DNA of 64,000 nt from Macrobrachium rosenbergii (GCF_040412425.1 NC_089792.1:22975809-23039808), one strand, 5' to 3'; shown: positions 59,301 through 64,000, numbered from the stretch's first letter. Made by a program: numbers and translations. The notes: generated by a model from the sequence alone, not told the origin.

Positions 59301-61603
59301 ATCTCTGCAAGGTCAAAGTGAAACCAGCCTGGCATACTTCTGAAACAAAGCATGATTAATACAGTAAGATGGGTCAAAATTTACCTTTCAGTTTTGATGC
59401 TGTTTCAAGGTTACTGAAGGTCCACAGAAAAAAATGGCAACAACATTTTTCCACTTCCTGGCAATGCTAAGAACACATTCATAATACTGTAGTTGCAAAA
59501 AATTAACATGCACAACCAATGGGAATCCCAATTTATTACATTGCCCCCTTCAACAACTATTTCCCAAAATCCATATATGACTTTCAGATATCTTGTGAAC
59601 AAACATAAAAACTTAAACTTGAATAAAACATACATCCAACTTTGTTGGCACACATACAATTTTCCCAAAATAAACCTCCAATCCCTATGAGTCAAAAAAC
59701 TGACAAAAGAGAACTTAGTATATATAGTGTATATAAATAGCTCCTCACAAACTGTAAACTGTTTTTTCACCATACAAATGAATGTTAAACTGGTTACCTC
59801 ATAAGGAAATTTGACTTATAAATCAACTTTACTTTATAAAAGTTCAACAAATAATAGCAGTAATTGTATAAAAACCAATCAAGGTGGGACCCAATGCCTT
59901 TGTTTTTGTCTTCTGAGTCTAGCAAGCTGATAACTCCTCACACAAAAAAAATCAGAATACATTATGTACATGAATACAGTCTATCATGTATGTTATACTA
60001 TCCCTCACACAAAGCAAATTCTTTAATGCTAGACTTTTCTTTTGTATCTAGTAGCTGACATAACACCCATCTCTGGTTTTCTGGTTCATCATACTTCAAG
60101 CATATTTTCAACCCAGCATACTAATAGACTCAAATTCACTGACTCCAATCAAAACCCAATTTCCCAAAGGGCAAATCTTTCCACAACCATTCCTGAGGAG
60201 AAATGTCCATTCTTAGGAAACAAATGTGGAATATTGATTAATACCAACAATAAAAACAAAATTAGTGAATATACATAATACAATACATCTGACATAATCA
60301 AAAAAGAATATTTTGTTTTCATAAATATTCATAATTTTTTAACACTACCACAGTAGCCTGGAGTGGACTGTAATCCCTCTCATGGCACTAATTGCAAAAG
60401 ACAGTTCATTTACCCTGGTACAATCTGGCAAATGAGGGCCACAGGCTGTCGGTGATTGCTTTAGCAGACAACCCTGAAAAGCCTCTCTTTCGCATGAGCT
60501 ACTGGATAGTCTGCAATTGTGAAACCGGAGGGAGCCCACTGCTAGATGATACCTCCCACTGTGTTCCTGAACCAGAAGGTTGGGGGCTTTGGGAAGTAAA
60601 CTGCCCAGCCATTGTTTGTCATAAATTTTCTAGGCCAACTGTCAGTGTGCGCAATTGGATGGGACAACACCTAATGCAATATTTTAAGATTCTGATAATA
60701 CTGAATACTGGCTTATACAGATTTCTTTTTTAAATATTAGATAAAGAACCGTCTAAAACAATACTAATGGGATATAAAGAAATACACATTTTATTACGCA
60801 GTTACACTTCATAAAAATGCTAAAAGAACATGGCATCCTAAATAGAACCAAATAAAAATAGAATAAATATTAAAATCCACATAATACAGATATTGCAAAT
60901 AAGAAAATGCATTTTAATCTTCAAACCTGAAAATATTTTGCGTATTGTTACCATTAGTAAAAGTACCACACTAACATGACTGGTTACACTATCTACCTGT
61001 AAACCCTCTTAACATATAAACCTAAATTTTACTTTTGTCTGCTAATAACATTCTCTTAAATGAAGGGTCATTTCAAGAGAGTGAAAACACAAAAATTCAA
61101 ATTTATTCATCCTGTTAACTCATCTACTGCAATCTGCCTATAAAGCAATGAATCTTTATAACTGCATATATTTGTTCTTTTTCATGGTACTTTTTGTTTA
61201 CTAGTTTTTTTAATAATATTTCAACTAAGTATAACATACACACTTCATTCGGAAATCACATGCTGGAGTTCTGATTACAAGCAAAGATATTCTTCCTATG
61301 AGGTTAAAATTGACCTATGAAAAACAAAACCTTGGACAATTCTGGAAAAAACTGCAACTTTGATACTAGGCAATATGGTGCTTTAGTGAGGAAAAATCAG
61401 TATATGTGAAAATTCTGCAATGGCTCAATTGGGAAAAACAATCCATTTTTCATGATTGTACCAACATACTACAACTGTGTTTTAAAAGATACAGAATTAC
61501 TTACCGGTGTTGGTAAAGACAAGTCAGGAAAAGGTCTGCCATCTAACAGTCGTTGTGGCTGTTCATTCAAAAACTGACCTAATGCAGCATCAATTTTTTC
61601 TGC
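23260..61603 (-). CDS. TOP3A: DNA topoisomerase 3-alpha, 3' part of gene (8 exons)
   Basis: Type IA topoisomerase. With RMI proteins and a BLM-type helicase the family dissolves double Holliday junctions in the nucleus, and it also acts in mitochondria (family knowledge). Seen here: join of complement 61505-61603, 56446-56607, 52035-52197, 46271-46720, 44264-44482, 37985-38048, 31761-31909 and 23260-23384. Each of the seven introns has GT-AG ends and the frame is unbroken over 476 residues to a TAA. Domain order is core end, Cys-rich topoisomerase finger, CIGGCD segment, Asn/Ser-rich linker, GRF finger 1, GRF finger 2, CCHC knuckle. This is the TOP3A C-terminal layout; TOP3B, NEIL3, APEX2 and TTF2 do not combine all of these. 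The TOPRIM and catalytic-Tyr exons must lie beyond 64000. Introns of 1.8-8.4 kb are full of transposons. No stop or frameshift was seen, so the gene looks functional. Confidence 0.93.
23452..23747. mobile_element. Hairpin MITE with about 55-bp TIRs (296 bp)
   Basis: The left end AAATGACAAATTTTTAAGTA is mirrored by TACTTAAAAATTTGTCATTT-type sequence at the right end, and the match continues inward through TTTGTATTTT, ACAAAC(C)TGAGGTCTTTAC to about 55 bp per arm. A second copy in the opposite orientation starts at about 29690 and is split by another element. It lies in the last TOP3A intron, 68 bp from the last exon's acceptor side. Confidence 0.85.
23804..23921. repeat. Tandem duplication, 2 copies of about 59 bp
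   Basis: TGAGCAAATCTCTGAAC..(G/C)CTGGTAGTT(T/C)GCCTCAC is repeated with period 59 bp (CTGAGCAA at 23814 and 23873), with a few differences between copies. Confidence 0.85.
23922..29685 (-). other. Long repeat-like block, largely unassigned
   Basis: Bounded on both sides by inverted copies of the hairpin MITE. Contains the RT-connection relic at 25.4-25.8 kb, a cluster of AGGCTAGG/GGTTAGG phrases at 25270-25320 and a MITE-like scrap (GAGGCTTTGTATATGTGTAG) at 27330. ORFs of 60-186 codons (for example 28217-28777 +) match no family I know and overlap on both strands. Probably a decayed retroelement; no other gene supported. Confidence 0.4.
25439..25830 (-). pseudogene. DIRS-like RT connection relic
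   Basis: The 25439-25699 minus frame gives LSLSQQGQPAQQLQALMGQL, SSLQRLVLH and, at the end, LSREVRQDLAHWLDDKYLIG. These match the L.GQL.SL..LV..GR...R.LQ and L....R.DL..WL....L..G.. motifs between RT and RNase H in DIRS-type elements. No catalytic motifs survive around it. This assigns the 23.76-29.69 kb block, at least in part, to a degenerate retroelement unlike copies A and B. Confidence 0.45.
29690..29828. mobile_element. Second hairpin MITE copy, first half
   Basis: The reverse complement matches 23540-23660 (GGTGGATATTGGTAGTTGGC, CCATCCAGTTGGTACA, TTTACCTTTTGGC). It stops at TTTTTAGTTAA, exactly where a CCCTTAAACG element begins. The other half resumes at 31433 with TTAAATG and continues to the GAAGGTTTGTA..GTAGGAACAAA end at about 31495. 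Confidence 0.75.
29833..31432 (+). mobile_element. piggyBac-like non-autonomous element, deletion-riddled copy
   Basis: Begins CCCTTAAACGCCTACTGGAC directly after TTAA (29829-29832), like the complete copy at 40658, and carries the same internal units (CTAAAACTCTTACATTCTAG, TAATATTCAATCA, GTCTCTAGCACAATATTTCG) with many small deletions. TTAA at 31433-31436 marks the far side, after which the host MITE resumes, although the right TIR is eroded. No ORF encodes a transposase. Confidence 0.75.
31496..31760. other. Intron sequence next to TOP3A GRF-2 exon
   Basis: Includes a direct echo of GTATACACCCAGTTA with GAATGAGATGAAATAAAT (about 31417 and 31520) flanking the MITE end; otherwise AT-rich with no gene. 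Confidence 0.4.
31761..31909 (-). CDS. TOP3A: TOP3A exon: rest of GRF finger 2
   Basis: A 149-nt exon, phase 2-1, with a TTTCAG acceptor and a GTAAGA donor. It encodes LTVQKEGPNKGREFYACIKE and then CRFFKWADE, completing GRF finger 2. The KEGPN(K/T)GR turn is nearly identical to finger 1, as expected for an internal domain duplication. A short acidic/Gly tail (EGEQQSGYGNYSTDTG) follows. Confidence 0.92.
32750..33170 (+). repeat. Arm 1 of a widely spaced inverted repeat
   Basis: About 400 bp matching the reverse complement of 37090-37480. Anchors: GCAGAACAGACATCATA, TTCCTATGGGAATAGAAA, AAAGAAATACCTTTTAGCGG, CAGCTGTGATAGGGAACAGA. On the minus strand of this arm and the plus strand of the other, both read LHLLATFLP.FSWFPVPAKR and YFFIKAD.FYSHRNK.MMSV, so a coding relic of unknown origin is shared. 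31910-32750 shows nothing else. Confidence 0.85.
33171..34395. other. No recognisable gene
   Basis: Intronic DNA. 33500-34390 is somewhat GC-richer with phrases such as AGGTCTGCTCCAGTCTC and may be an old retroelement, but the frames (up to 84 codons) match nothing I know. Confidence 0.4.
34399..34835. repeat. Tandem duplication, 2 copies of about 219 bp
   Basis: GGATCTCTTG(A/C)..AAGTGGCAATTCTCAGA starts at 34399 and 34618; both units run through GGCACTTCCTGG, GCCATAGTCACA and GTTTGGAGAAGGTCAA(C/T)GCCC. About 85% alike by eye, so not recent. No gene. Confidence 0.88.
35013..35165. mobile_element. SINE-A fragment (minus) joined to a second decapod SINE-like fragment
   Basis: 35013-35076 is the reverse complement of the SINE-A 3' half (AGACCACTGAGCTTATTATC, GGGCTGGCCCGAAGGGTTAG). 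From about 35080 it continues with AATACCAGGTCTAGGCCATA and AGCCAAGCACTGGGACC, which match the plus-strand element at 44770. Confidence 0.7.
35493..35602. repeat. Tandem duplication, 2 copies of about 55 bp
   Basis: ATTGTCACTTT(G/C)TATTCTGAG..GGGAGCAGGGTT(G/A)TGTGGGC occurs at 35493 and 35548, nearly identical. Confidence 0.92.
35610..36265 (+). mobile_element. piggyBac-like element, internal fragment
   Basis: Carries GTTGGGTGCCAAGTGGA, CTAAAACTCTTACATTCTA, AAATATTCAGTCATTTACCT, CTCATGGTTGTAGC and TTTATATATGATAATGATAT in the order of the complete element at 40658-42836, but has neither TIR. 36270-37085 is AT-rich without features. Confidence 0.75.
37090..37480 (-). repeat. Arm 2 of the widely spaced inverted repeat
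   Basis: Inverted partner of 32750-33170, about 4 kb away. Outside the matched part, 36972-37217 (minus) has a frame with VVGKLEPNKIGSTIEEFIDL that I could not assign. 37500-37980 holds no gene; an A run lies at 37906-37927. Confidence 0.85.
37985..38048 (-). CDS. TOP3A: TOP3A exon: start of GRF finger 2 (64 nt)
   Basis: A micro-exon of 64 nt, phase 1-2, too short for ORF searches. It reads GFGGGSTYEDSVQCNCGIAA and then K plus a split Arg codon (AG|A). VQCNCG is the first Cys pair of GRF finger 2. It has a CTGCAG acceptor and a GTTTGT donor. It is needed to join the two neighbouring exons in frame. Confidence 0.88.
38060..39455. other. No recognisable feature
   Basis: Intron DNA with short frames only; no repeat family from elsewhere in the window and no splice-linked exon was seen. 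Confidence 0.45.
39458..39750 (+). repeat. Dispersed Tc1/pogo-like repeat, copy 2
   Basis: CAATTATTCAGATTAATAGA, GCCAAGGCCCTATTAGATAA and the following 250 bp match 6092-6400. Confidence 0.65.
40015..40137 (+). repeat. Terminal-type repeat fused to DIRS copy B
   Basis: GCTTATGCGAGGTCAGGTTC to AGAGTTTAAACAC matches the 3835-3985 repeat (ACTTACGCGAGGTTAGGTTC). It stops at ACACAAAAGTTATGGACAT, where DIRS sequence begins, so the DIRS fragment is truncated at its 5' side by this unit or was inserted next to it. Confidence 0.65.
40138..43180 (+). pseudogene. DIRS tyrosine recombinase, copy B (interrupted)
   Basis: First piece: FEDKCLAVTTIMAYKAALTE, RLTIAWSLNMVLRLLS and LASGAHIS. After the 2179-bp insert: KKEN..SFPRSHDIRKVSVS, LAFFRNVSFEEVSESTGW and VFLQHYCHELE. 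The second piece holds the H-x-x-R box (HDIR) and the catalytic Tyr (QHY), followed by an immediate stop, as in DIRS recombinases. The gene is broken by the insertion and by frameshifts at about 40555 and 42900-42960. Confidence 0.85.
40658..42836. mobile_element. piggyBac-like non-autonomous element, complete copy (2179 bp)
   Basis: The left tip CCCTTAAACG and right tip CGTTTAAGGG form a 10-bp TIR. TTAA stands at both ends (40654-40657 and 42837-42840), and copy A has TTGA at the empty site. TTAA target duplication with CCC-type tips is the piggyBac signature. The interior is five tandem units of about 380 bp (anchor AATTGTAAGCTAAAAC at about 40793, 41172, 41531, 41920 and 42301). No transposase ORF, so it needs one supplied in trans. 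Confidence 0.88.
43585..44005. mobile_element. MITE-like element with ACCTATTTTTGG ends
   Basis: AAAACCTATTTTTGGTAGTT near 43602 is mirrored by CACCAAAAATAGGTTTTTC near 43970, giving an inverted repeat of 15 or more bp around a 350-bp interior without a supported gene. Its outer limits and target duplication are unclear. Confidence 0.55.
44264..44482 (-). CDS. TOP3A: TOP3A exon: rest of GRF finger 1 and Gly/Ser-rich linker
   Basis: A 219-nt exon, phase 1-1, with a CAG acceptor and a GTAAGT donor. It completes GRF finger 1 with RQFYKCAKPQGTGCNFFLW and ADEGD. The finger's Cys residues, the FY.C turn and the C.FF.WAD motif are all present. A Gly/Ser/Asn-rich linker follows (GGAGGSSGRGNNFGQSRGSS). 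GRF fingers bind single-stranded DNA in related proteins (family knowledge). Confidence 0.92.
44765..45085 (+). mobile_element. Second decapod SINE-like repeat (SINE-B)
   Basis: GAATGGAATATAAAATTCAG, GGCCAAGTGCTGGGACCTGA, GGTCATTCAGCACTGAAAGG, AGGAAAACCTTGCATTTGCA and TGAATGGAGGTACAGTAAAA form a block that I recognise as a very common decapod interspersed repeat. A short piece of the same family lies at 35080-35160. No ORF. Classification as a SINE is inference from its size and abundance. Confidence 0.7.
45090..46265. other. No recognisable feature
   Basis: Intron between two TOP3A exons; only short unrelated frames. Confidence 0.45.
46271..46720 (-). CDS. TOP3A: TOP3A exon: Asn/Ser-rich linker and start of GRF finger 1
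   Basis: A 450-nt exon, phase 1-1, the largest in the window. Most of it codes a low-complexity linker rich in Asn, Ser, Gln and Tyr, probably disordered. Its last codons start the first GRF zinc finger: IVCTCNEDAILLTVRKEGPN. The finger continues across the intron at a split Gly codon (G|GT). Reading past the donor (GTGAGG) gives unrelated residues and soon a stop, which confirms the splice. Confidence 0.9.
47041..48040. mobile_element. TIR element with TA target duplication, exactly 1000 bp
   Basis: Left end CTGTATATGCCAGCGTATAA, followed by CATATAAGACAACCCCCCAT; right end ATAAGATGACTCCCCATTTT ... CACCAGCATATACAG. The ends are imperfect inverted copies over about 60 bp, with TA on both sides (47039-47040 and 48041-48042). 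This fits a mariner/pogo-type non-autonomous element. The interior frames (47210-47570 minus) match no transposase. Confidence 0.8.
48100..50300. other. Mostly unassigned intron with one repeat copy
   Basis: 48695-48920 is a diverged copy of the CAATTATTCAGATTAATAGA repeat (here TCATTTACCCAGATTAATAC). Elsewhere AT-rich sequence, small GA/CT tracts (49507-49518, 49830-49845) and no supported gene. Confidence 0.45.
50340..51720 (-). pseudogene. LINE (non-LTR retrotransposon) reverse transcriptase fragment
   Basis: 51057-51272 (minus) reads LQGSVLGPMLFLLLTSD and IVQYADDATL, the Q.S.LGP..F and Y.DD motifs of LINE RTs. Upstream on the same strand at about 51700-51600 a frame reads PISILPVLPKVAEKL-like sequence when shifts are allowed. 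Downstream, 50713-50340 resembles a Jockey/CR1-type C-terminus (RSYDLDHQRMVSC; LFLPRATWFAKQ). Several stops; dead, 5'-truncated. The catalytic YADD itself is preserved. Confidence 0.75.
52035..52197 (-). CDS. TOP3A: TOP3A exon: CIGGCD segment
   Basis: A 163-nt exon, phase 0 at its start and leaving one base (G) at its end. It encodes a basic stretch (SPKKLRFKFKPRS) and then YETCIGGCDPDFLETLDIR. The CIGGCD-x-L-x-x-x-L-x-x-R pattern is a hallmark of TOP3A between the Cys-rich finger and the GRF fingers. The donor is GTACAG, a weaker consensus than the neighbours. Confidence 0.9.
52600..54660 (-). pseudogene. Degenerate retroelement gag-like relic, unclassified
   Basis: Minus-strand pieces in consecutive frames: AAIVFNKNPQITVYMQDTDL and LGFCQWVRPLPPAMNIAHVD (54440-54690); VLGTERQYIRDIIPDSKEE and ELDARCKNISVFNRKNEVA (53720-53941); APVVTPDDTDTPWCDTS (about 53700); SIIPMSDNSTKEWAMLFVPF and ATQEFWEPYEKN (53138-53332); ALAELHARLHLNII and ESSKTIFALVAKSLQ (52999-53289). 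The collinear, helical, enzyme-motif-free pieces look like a capsid-type protein. I cannot name the clade. It sits in a TOP3A intron on the gene's own strand. Confidence 0.35.
54700..56440. other. No recognisable feature
   Basis: Intron DNA. Short frames (55851-56093 and 56156-56338 minus) match nothing I know. Confidence 0.45.
56446..56607 (-). CDS. TOP3A: TOP3A exon: Cys-rich topoisomerase zinc finger
   Basis: A 162-nt exon (54 codons, phase 0-0) with a CAG acceptor and a GTTAGT donor. It opens VCKCSACGCDIIVKQK, continues GFMLSCQGYPNCR and then IWLPETVLS. The paired Cys clusters around a GF.LSC.G.P.CR core followed by a W-L-P motif are typical of the C4-type finger C-terminal to the type IA core in TOP3 enzymes. 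The opening CxCxxCxC cluster has extra cysteines relative to the usual CxxC, which leaves the exact zinc ligands unclear. Confidence 0.9.
56700..57310. other. No recognisable feature
   Basis: Intron DNA; a frame at 56730-56918 (+) and poly-T tracts at 56981-56990 and 57160-57169 only. Confidence 0.4.
57315..59377 (-). pseudogene. Uncharacterised multicopy (transposon-like) protein, central and C-terminal part
   Basis: Reading from 59377: MPGWFHFDLAEMTALQS, EFIDGNFVVNKKQIPFCAIG, DHALEHINCIMKVTGGLVGI (58997-59377); VPAEVQTDVCSQEDIEQQKY and SFWARMKKVQLKTWKN (58598-58987); LEELANKISVDLQPEDV (58428-58610); QEEADTRLI (about 58060); RRGATELYIQSPDTDIFVLA, NKKRVISLGPIVNAL and LPGFHAFSGTDVTGR (57580-58026); DVGDLRWKLFTKKQLEAQKL (about 57600). 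I know this chain from the same uncharacterised family as 13.9-15.3 kb. SPDTD, EEAD and HAFSG.D have the look of a nuclease or DDE-like fold, which is inference. Frameshifts near 58.0, 58.4 and 57.75 kb. Confidence 0.65.
59380..61500. other. No recognisable gene
   Basis: Intron between TOP3A exons. A 113-codon frame at 60392-60733 (+) is somewhat richer in coding-like residues, but I recognise no domain. Confidence 0.4.
61505..61603 (-). CDS. TOP3A: TOP3A exon: end of topoisomerase core
   Basis: A 99-nt, phase 0-0 exon of 33 codons beginning AEKIDAALGQF, between a CAG acceptor (61604-61605) and a GTAAGT donor (61499-61504). The segment matches the helical end of the type IA core, where family members carry a ...LD.AL..YL-like stretch before the zinc fingers. 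It is the most upstream exon I could place. Taken alone it would be weak; its frame and position directly before the Cys-rich finger exon make it convincing. Confidence 0.82.
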
Positions 61604-61938
61604 CTGAAAGAATTATGTTTAACATCACTGACAGTCAAATTAAATATTGAAAATTCCGTTTCTTTACTACAATGGTCTATGCATTAGGAAACTAAAAGAA
61701 TTTATGAATGTCATTCCAGATGAATTTCAAGAGTCAAGTTACCAAATTAATTAATATTTTTTAACAAACAGGAAACAAGTATAGTCATTTCAGCAGTTAA
61801 CAGTCAATCTTCATTGATCTTGAGAAAATTAAGTACACATAACACTATCACATTTTTTTGTCATCCAAATCATTTGACAAAGCTTTTTTTTGCGAAATAA
61901 ATTAGACCAGTGGCCTAGTTTAAGTACTTAGTAATATA

Positions 61939-62315
61939 CAAAATTTCCCGGTTTACGAAATTTCCGTTCTTCTTGCATGCGTCGTCACCGAAAATCGTTG
62001 TAACCGGAAAATCGTCGAAAATCGTCAAAAATCATAAGAAAACCAACTTTTAATGCTCTGGGTGCATTATCACAAAACGACATAAACTGCATTATTATTG
62101 AGTTTTACATAAAAAAAACCTTCAAATTGTGATTATTCTGCCGTTTTTCATTAAAATTCTTCCGTCATCGGATCGGTCTACAGTGGATCGTCAGTTCCAC
62201 ACATGCGACTTAACGTGTGCTGAAATAATTTCTGATGAATATATTTGAAAAGCGTTTAACCTCGATAACGCCGTAAATGGCTTCGGAACCGTCAGTTGGT
62301 ACCGGGGACTGCCTG
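61939..62315. mobile_element. MITE with CAGGCAGTCCCCGG-type end and TA flanks
   Basis: The right end, read on the minus strand, is CAGGCAGTCCCCGGTACCAA; the left end CAAAATTTCCCGGTTTACGA is an imperfect counterpart, with TA at 61937-61938 and 62316-62317. Such ends are typical of short pogo/mariner-type elements. A TAA microsatellite grows from the right flank. Confidence 0.55.

Positions 62316-62316
<1 letters not shown>

Positions 62317-62376
<60 letters not shown>
62317..62376. repeat. (TAA)n microsatellite, about 60 bp
   Basis: Twenty or so TAA/ATA units between the MITE end and the Penelope-like element. A poly-Tyr ORF through it on the minus strand is an artefact. Confidence 0.97.
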
Positions 62377-62424
62377 GATTTTATTGAATATTACTGCTGC
62401 TTCAGCTGGAGATCTGTACGAAGA

Positions 62425-63023
62425 TGGAGCCTTCACTAAACACAGAGGGCACATGTATAGACAGATAGACAGAAGGATGGCGTCGCGATGGGCTCTCCAT
62501 TGGGCGTCCTCTTTGCAAAGTTTTACATGGGCATTGTAGAAGAACGTGTCTTCCAGAAATCCAAATAAGAAATATGACCGATAATCGTTTTTGTCTTCTG
62601 TTCAAGCAGACAACGAGGAGGTTGAAGCCCTAATCTAGATTCCAGCAATGCAGTGTGCTGGACTACACTGTCAAGTTCAGCACAGATGACCGGCTCCCCT
62701 TCCTCGACGTTATGGTCATAAAGACGGAACGGAACTTGAAGACATCAGTCTACACGAAATCCACCAATTTGAGACTATGCTTGAACGGAGATAGTGAGTG
62801 CCCTGCTAGGTTTAAGAATACGACGGTCAGGACCTTCATTAGGAGGGCACTCTCCCACTGCTCCACCTGGCAGGACACTAACAAGGAATTTGAACGTGCT
62901 GCACAAATGTTGGTGAATAACGGTTTCACCAACAAACTCATCAACAAAGAAATTCGAACTGGCCTGGAAAAATGGTATAGTGGTGAAATACACAACCTGG
63001 GTTCCCCCAAGATGACATCATGA
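62425..63023 (+). pseudogene. Penelope-like RT, C-terminal part
   Basis: FTKHRGHMYRQ (about 62432) is followed, after an 8-bp duplication that shifts the frame, by DGVAMGSPLGVLFAKFYMGI (62476 on), the classic PLE RT motif, and VEERVF. The Y-x-D-D box expected at about 62565-62600 is decayed (stops in every reading). From 62655 the frame is clean: DRLPFLDVMVIKTERNLKTS, VYTKSTNLRLCLNGDSECP and RRALSHCSTW, as in other PLEs. It ends in a stop near 63023. Confidence 0.82.
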
Positions 63024-63225
63024 TATATTATAAGGCCCGGATGCATCCCCAGTACCATGAGGATGAGAGCTCCATGAAGAAAATCGTCATGGAGAACGTC
63101 ACCCCGACCAAAGACAATAAGAAAATAAACCTTGTAATTTATTATAAGAACTGCCACCACCTGTGACCTGTCGTGATGAGGAATAACCCCTCTCCGCCAG
63201 CAAGAGAACCCCAAAGCAGAAGAAC

Positions 63226-63537
63226 GTGGTCTACCAATTTGTATGTCCTGTCCGAGGATGCCCCGGCGTTTATATTGGAATGACCACGATGCGTCTGTCA
63301 AAAAGGATCTCCTGCCACGCCCAAGAGGGTGCCATCATGAACCATGCCTGTGGTACCCACAATATTTCCATCTCCCGTGACAGTATTATACAAAATATAA
63401 GTATAATCGGGAGAGCCGCCGACCCTCGACGTCTGCGCCTGCTGGAGGCGCTCCTCATTGCCGAGAAGAAACCTACAATGAATACGACGCAGGAGGCATC
63501 GCTCCTACCCACGAATTCAACAAATACCCGAAAATGA
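63226..63537 (+). pseudogene. GIY-YIG endonuclease domain of the Penelope-like element
   Basis: MVYQFVCPVRGCPGVYIGMT with TTMRLSKRISCHAQ gives the V-Y-x-F-x-C-P..C...YIG-T start of PLE-type GIY-YIG domains, including the conserved Arg (LSKRI) one turn later. HNISISRDSIIQNISIIGRA, then PRRLRLLEALLIAEKKPTMN contains the catalytic Glu region (LEAL.I....P.LN). The domain is complete and in one frame but separated by stops from the RT part, so it is a relic or recently broken. Confidence 0.82.
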
Positions 63538-63559
63538 CAACCCTGAGAATGGAGACGCC

Positions 63560-63579
63560 CTGATGAGCGAGGCGCTAAG
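63560..63579 (+). other. CTGATGA with short stem, second hammerhead-like core fragment
   Basis: A perfect CTGATGA (63560-63566) followed by GCG-AGG-CGC, a possible short stem II, and then TAAG where GAAA is required. It lies about 25 bp past the GIY-YIG stop. It may be chance or a decayed ribozyme core. Confidence 0.25.
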
Positions 63580-63884
63580 ACAACCCCCGACTACAAGAGA
63601 GAGTAAATAATGACATCAATCATCCTCCGACCAATAGCAGCCAAACTACTGATGATGTCAGTCGGCATGACATCACGCAACGGCAGGCCAATGGGAACAC
63701 TGGAATGAATGACATTCCCAGGCTGCGAAGATCTGTCAGGATCGAGCTTATATATATAAATTTGGCTTGAAGTTCGCCGACTGCAACCAGTCAAAATTAT
63801 ATCCATGACCCCCGCTGAAGCCTGTGTATAAATTCGGAAGGACCTATGCAACCTGCCAGTCCTCTACAATCTCCGCTAGAGAAT

Positions 63885-63905
63885 GACAGAAGAGTCTGTC
63901 GAAAC
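63885..63905 (+). other. Hammerhead-like stem-loop GACAGA-AGAG-TCTGTC followed by GAAAC
   Basis: A perfect 6-bp stem with a 4-base loop (63885-63900) is followed at once by GAAAC (63901-63905). This is the stem II plus GAAA layout of hammerhead ribozymes, which are known in PLE terminal repeats. The CUGANGA box expected just 5' reads CTAGAGA (63876-63882), with two bases swapped, so self-cleavage is doubtful. Confidence 0.4.
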
Positions 63906-64000
63906 GTCATATAACAACTATGTCATAATATTCTAACTGTATAGAATATATAAGAAAGCAGAATCCAGATTTTTACTTTTCCCCCATGAAATGATAAATA

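Larger units (their letters stand above)
62395..63900 (+). mobile_element. Penelope-like retroelement, 5'-truncated
   Basis: The end of the RT domain followed by a GIY-YIG endonuclease is the Penelope-like (PLE) layout. PLEs prime reverse transcription at a nick made by the GIY-YIG enzyme. Only the last RT motifs are present, then the linker, GIY-YIG, a stop at about 63535 and some 360 bp of 3' non-coding DNA with hammerhead-like sequences. The 3' end is uncertain because the window ends at 64000. Confidence 0.85.

Noticed and set aside
60392..60733. 113-codon ORF as an extra exon or gene
   Set aside because: Opposite strand to TOP3A, no domain, no splice context that links it to anything.
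62191..62454. Poly-Tyr ORF on the minus strand
   Set aside because: Translation of the TAA microsatellite.

Overview
This is eukaryotic nuclear DNA, most likely from a decapod crustacean. The window is AT-rich, with long CT/GA microsatellites, a tRNA-derived SINE and a second short repeat of types common in decapods, and DIRS, Penelope, pogo/Tigger and piggyBac-type elements. The one recognisable cellular gene is broken into small exons by kilobase introns. The organism call is inference; species cannot be fixed from sequence alone.

The cellular gene is the 3' part of DNA topoisomerase 3-alpha (TOP3A), on the minus strand from about 61.6 kb down to a TAA stop at 23.26 kb. I could place eight exons (61505-61603, 56446-56607, 52035-52197, 46271-46720, 44264-44482, 37985-38048, 31761-31909, 23260-23384). 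All seven introns between them have GT-AG ends, and all junctions keep one reading frame (1431 nt, 476 residues plus stop). In order they encode the end of the topoisomerase core, a cysteine-rich topoisomerase zinc finger, the CIGGCD region, an Asn/Ser-rich linker, two GRF zinc fingers and a C-terminal CCHC knuckle. The N-terminal catalytic exons lie beyond the right edge.

Almost everything else is repeats. 1-2.4 kb: a decayed DIRS retrotransposon, minus strand, cut by the window edge. 2.6-7.1 kb: CT microsatellites, SINEs and Tigger-like terminal sequences. 7.6-9.25 kb: a dead pogo/Tigger transposase (minus). 10.0-12.0 kb: a GC-rich retroelement gag-like relic (plus). 13.9-15.3 kb: a broken copy of an uncharacterised multicopy protein family (minus). 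18.5-21.2 kb: a second dead pogo/Tigger copy (plus). 23.4-31.5 kb: hairpin MITEs, a degenerate DIRS-like relic and a piggyBac-like element.

Inside the TOP3A introns lie an inverted-repeat pair (32.8-33.2 and 37.1-37.5 kb); a DIRS tyrosine recombinase split by a 2179-bp piggyBac-like element with TTAA target duplications (40.1-43.6 kb); a decapod-type SINE-like repeat (44.8 kb); an exactly 1000-bp TA-flanked TIR element (47.0-48.0 kb); a LINE fragment (50.3-51.7 kb); a gag-like relic (52.6-54.7 kb); another copy of the multicopy family (57.3-59.4 kb); and, at the right edge, a Penelope-like element with a GIY-YIG domain and hammerhead-like motifs (62.4-63.9 kb).

I found no new defence, biosynthetic or signalling system. 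The best-supported observations are the reconstructed TOP3A gene and the nested insertions that date each other.
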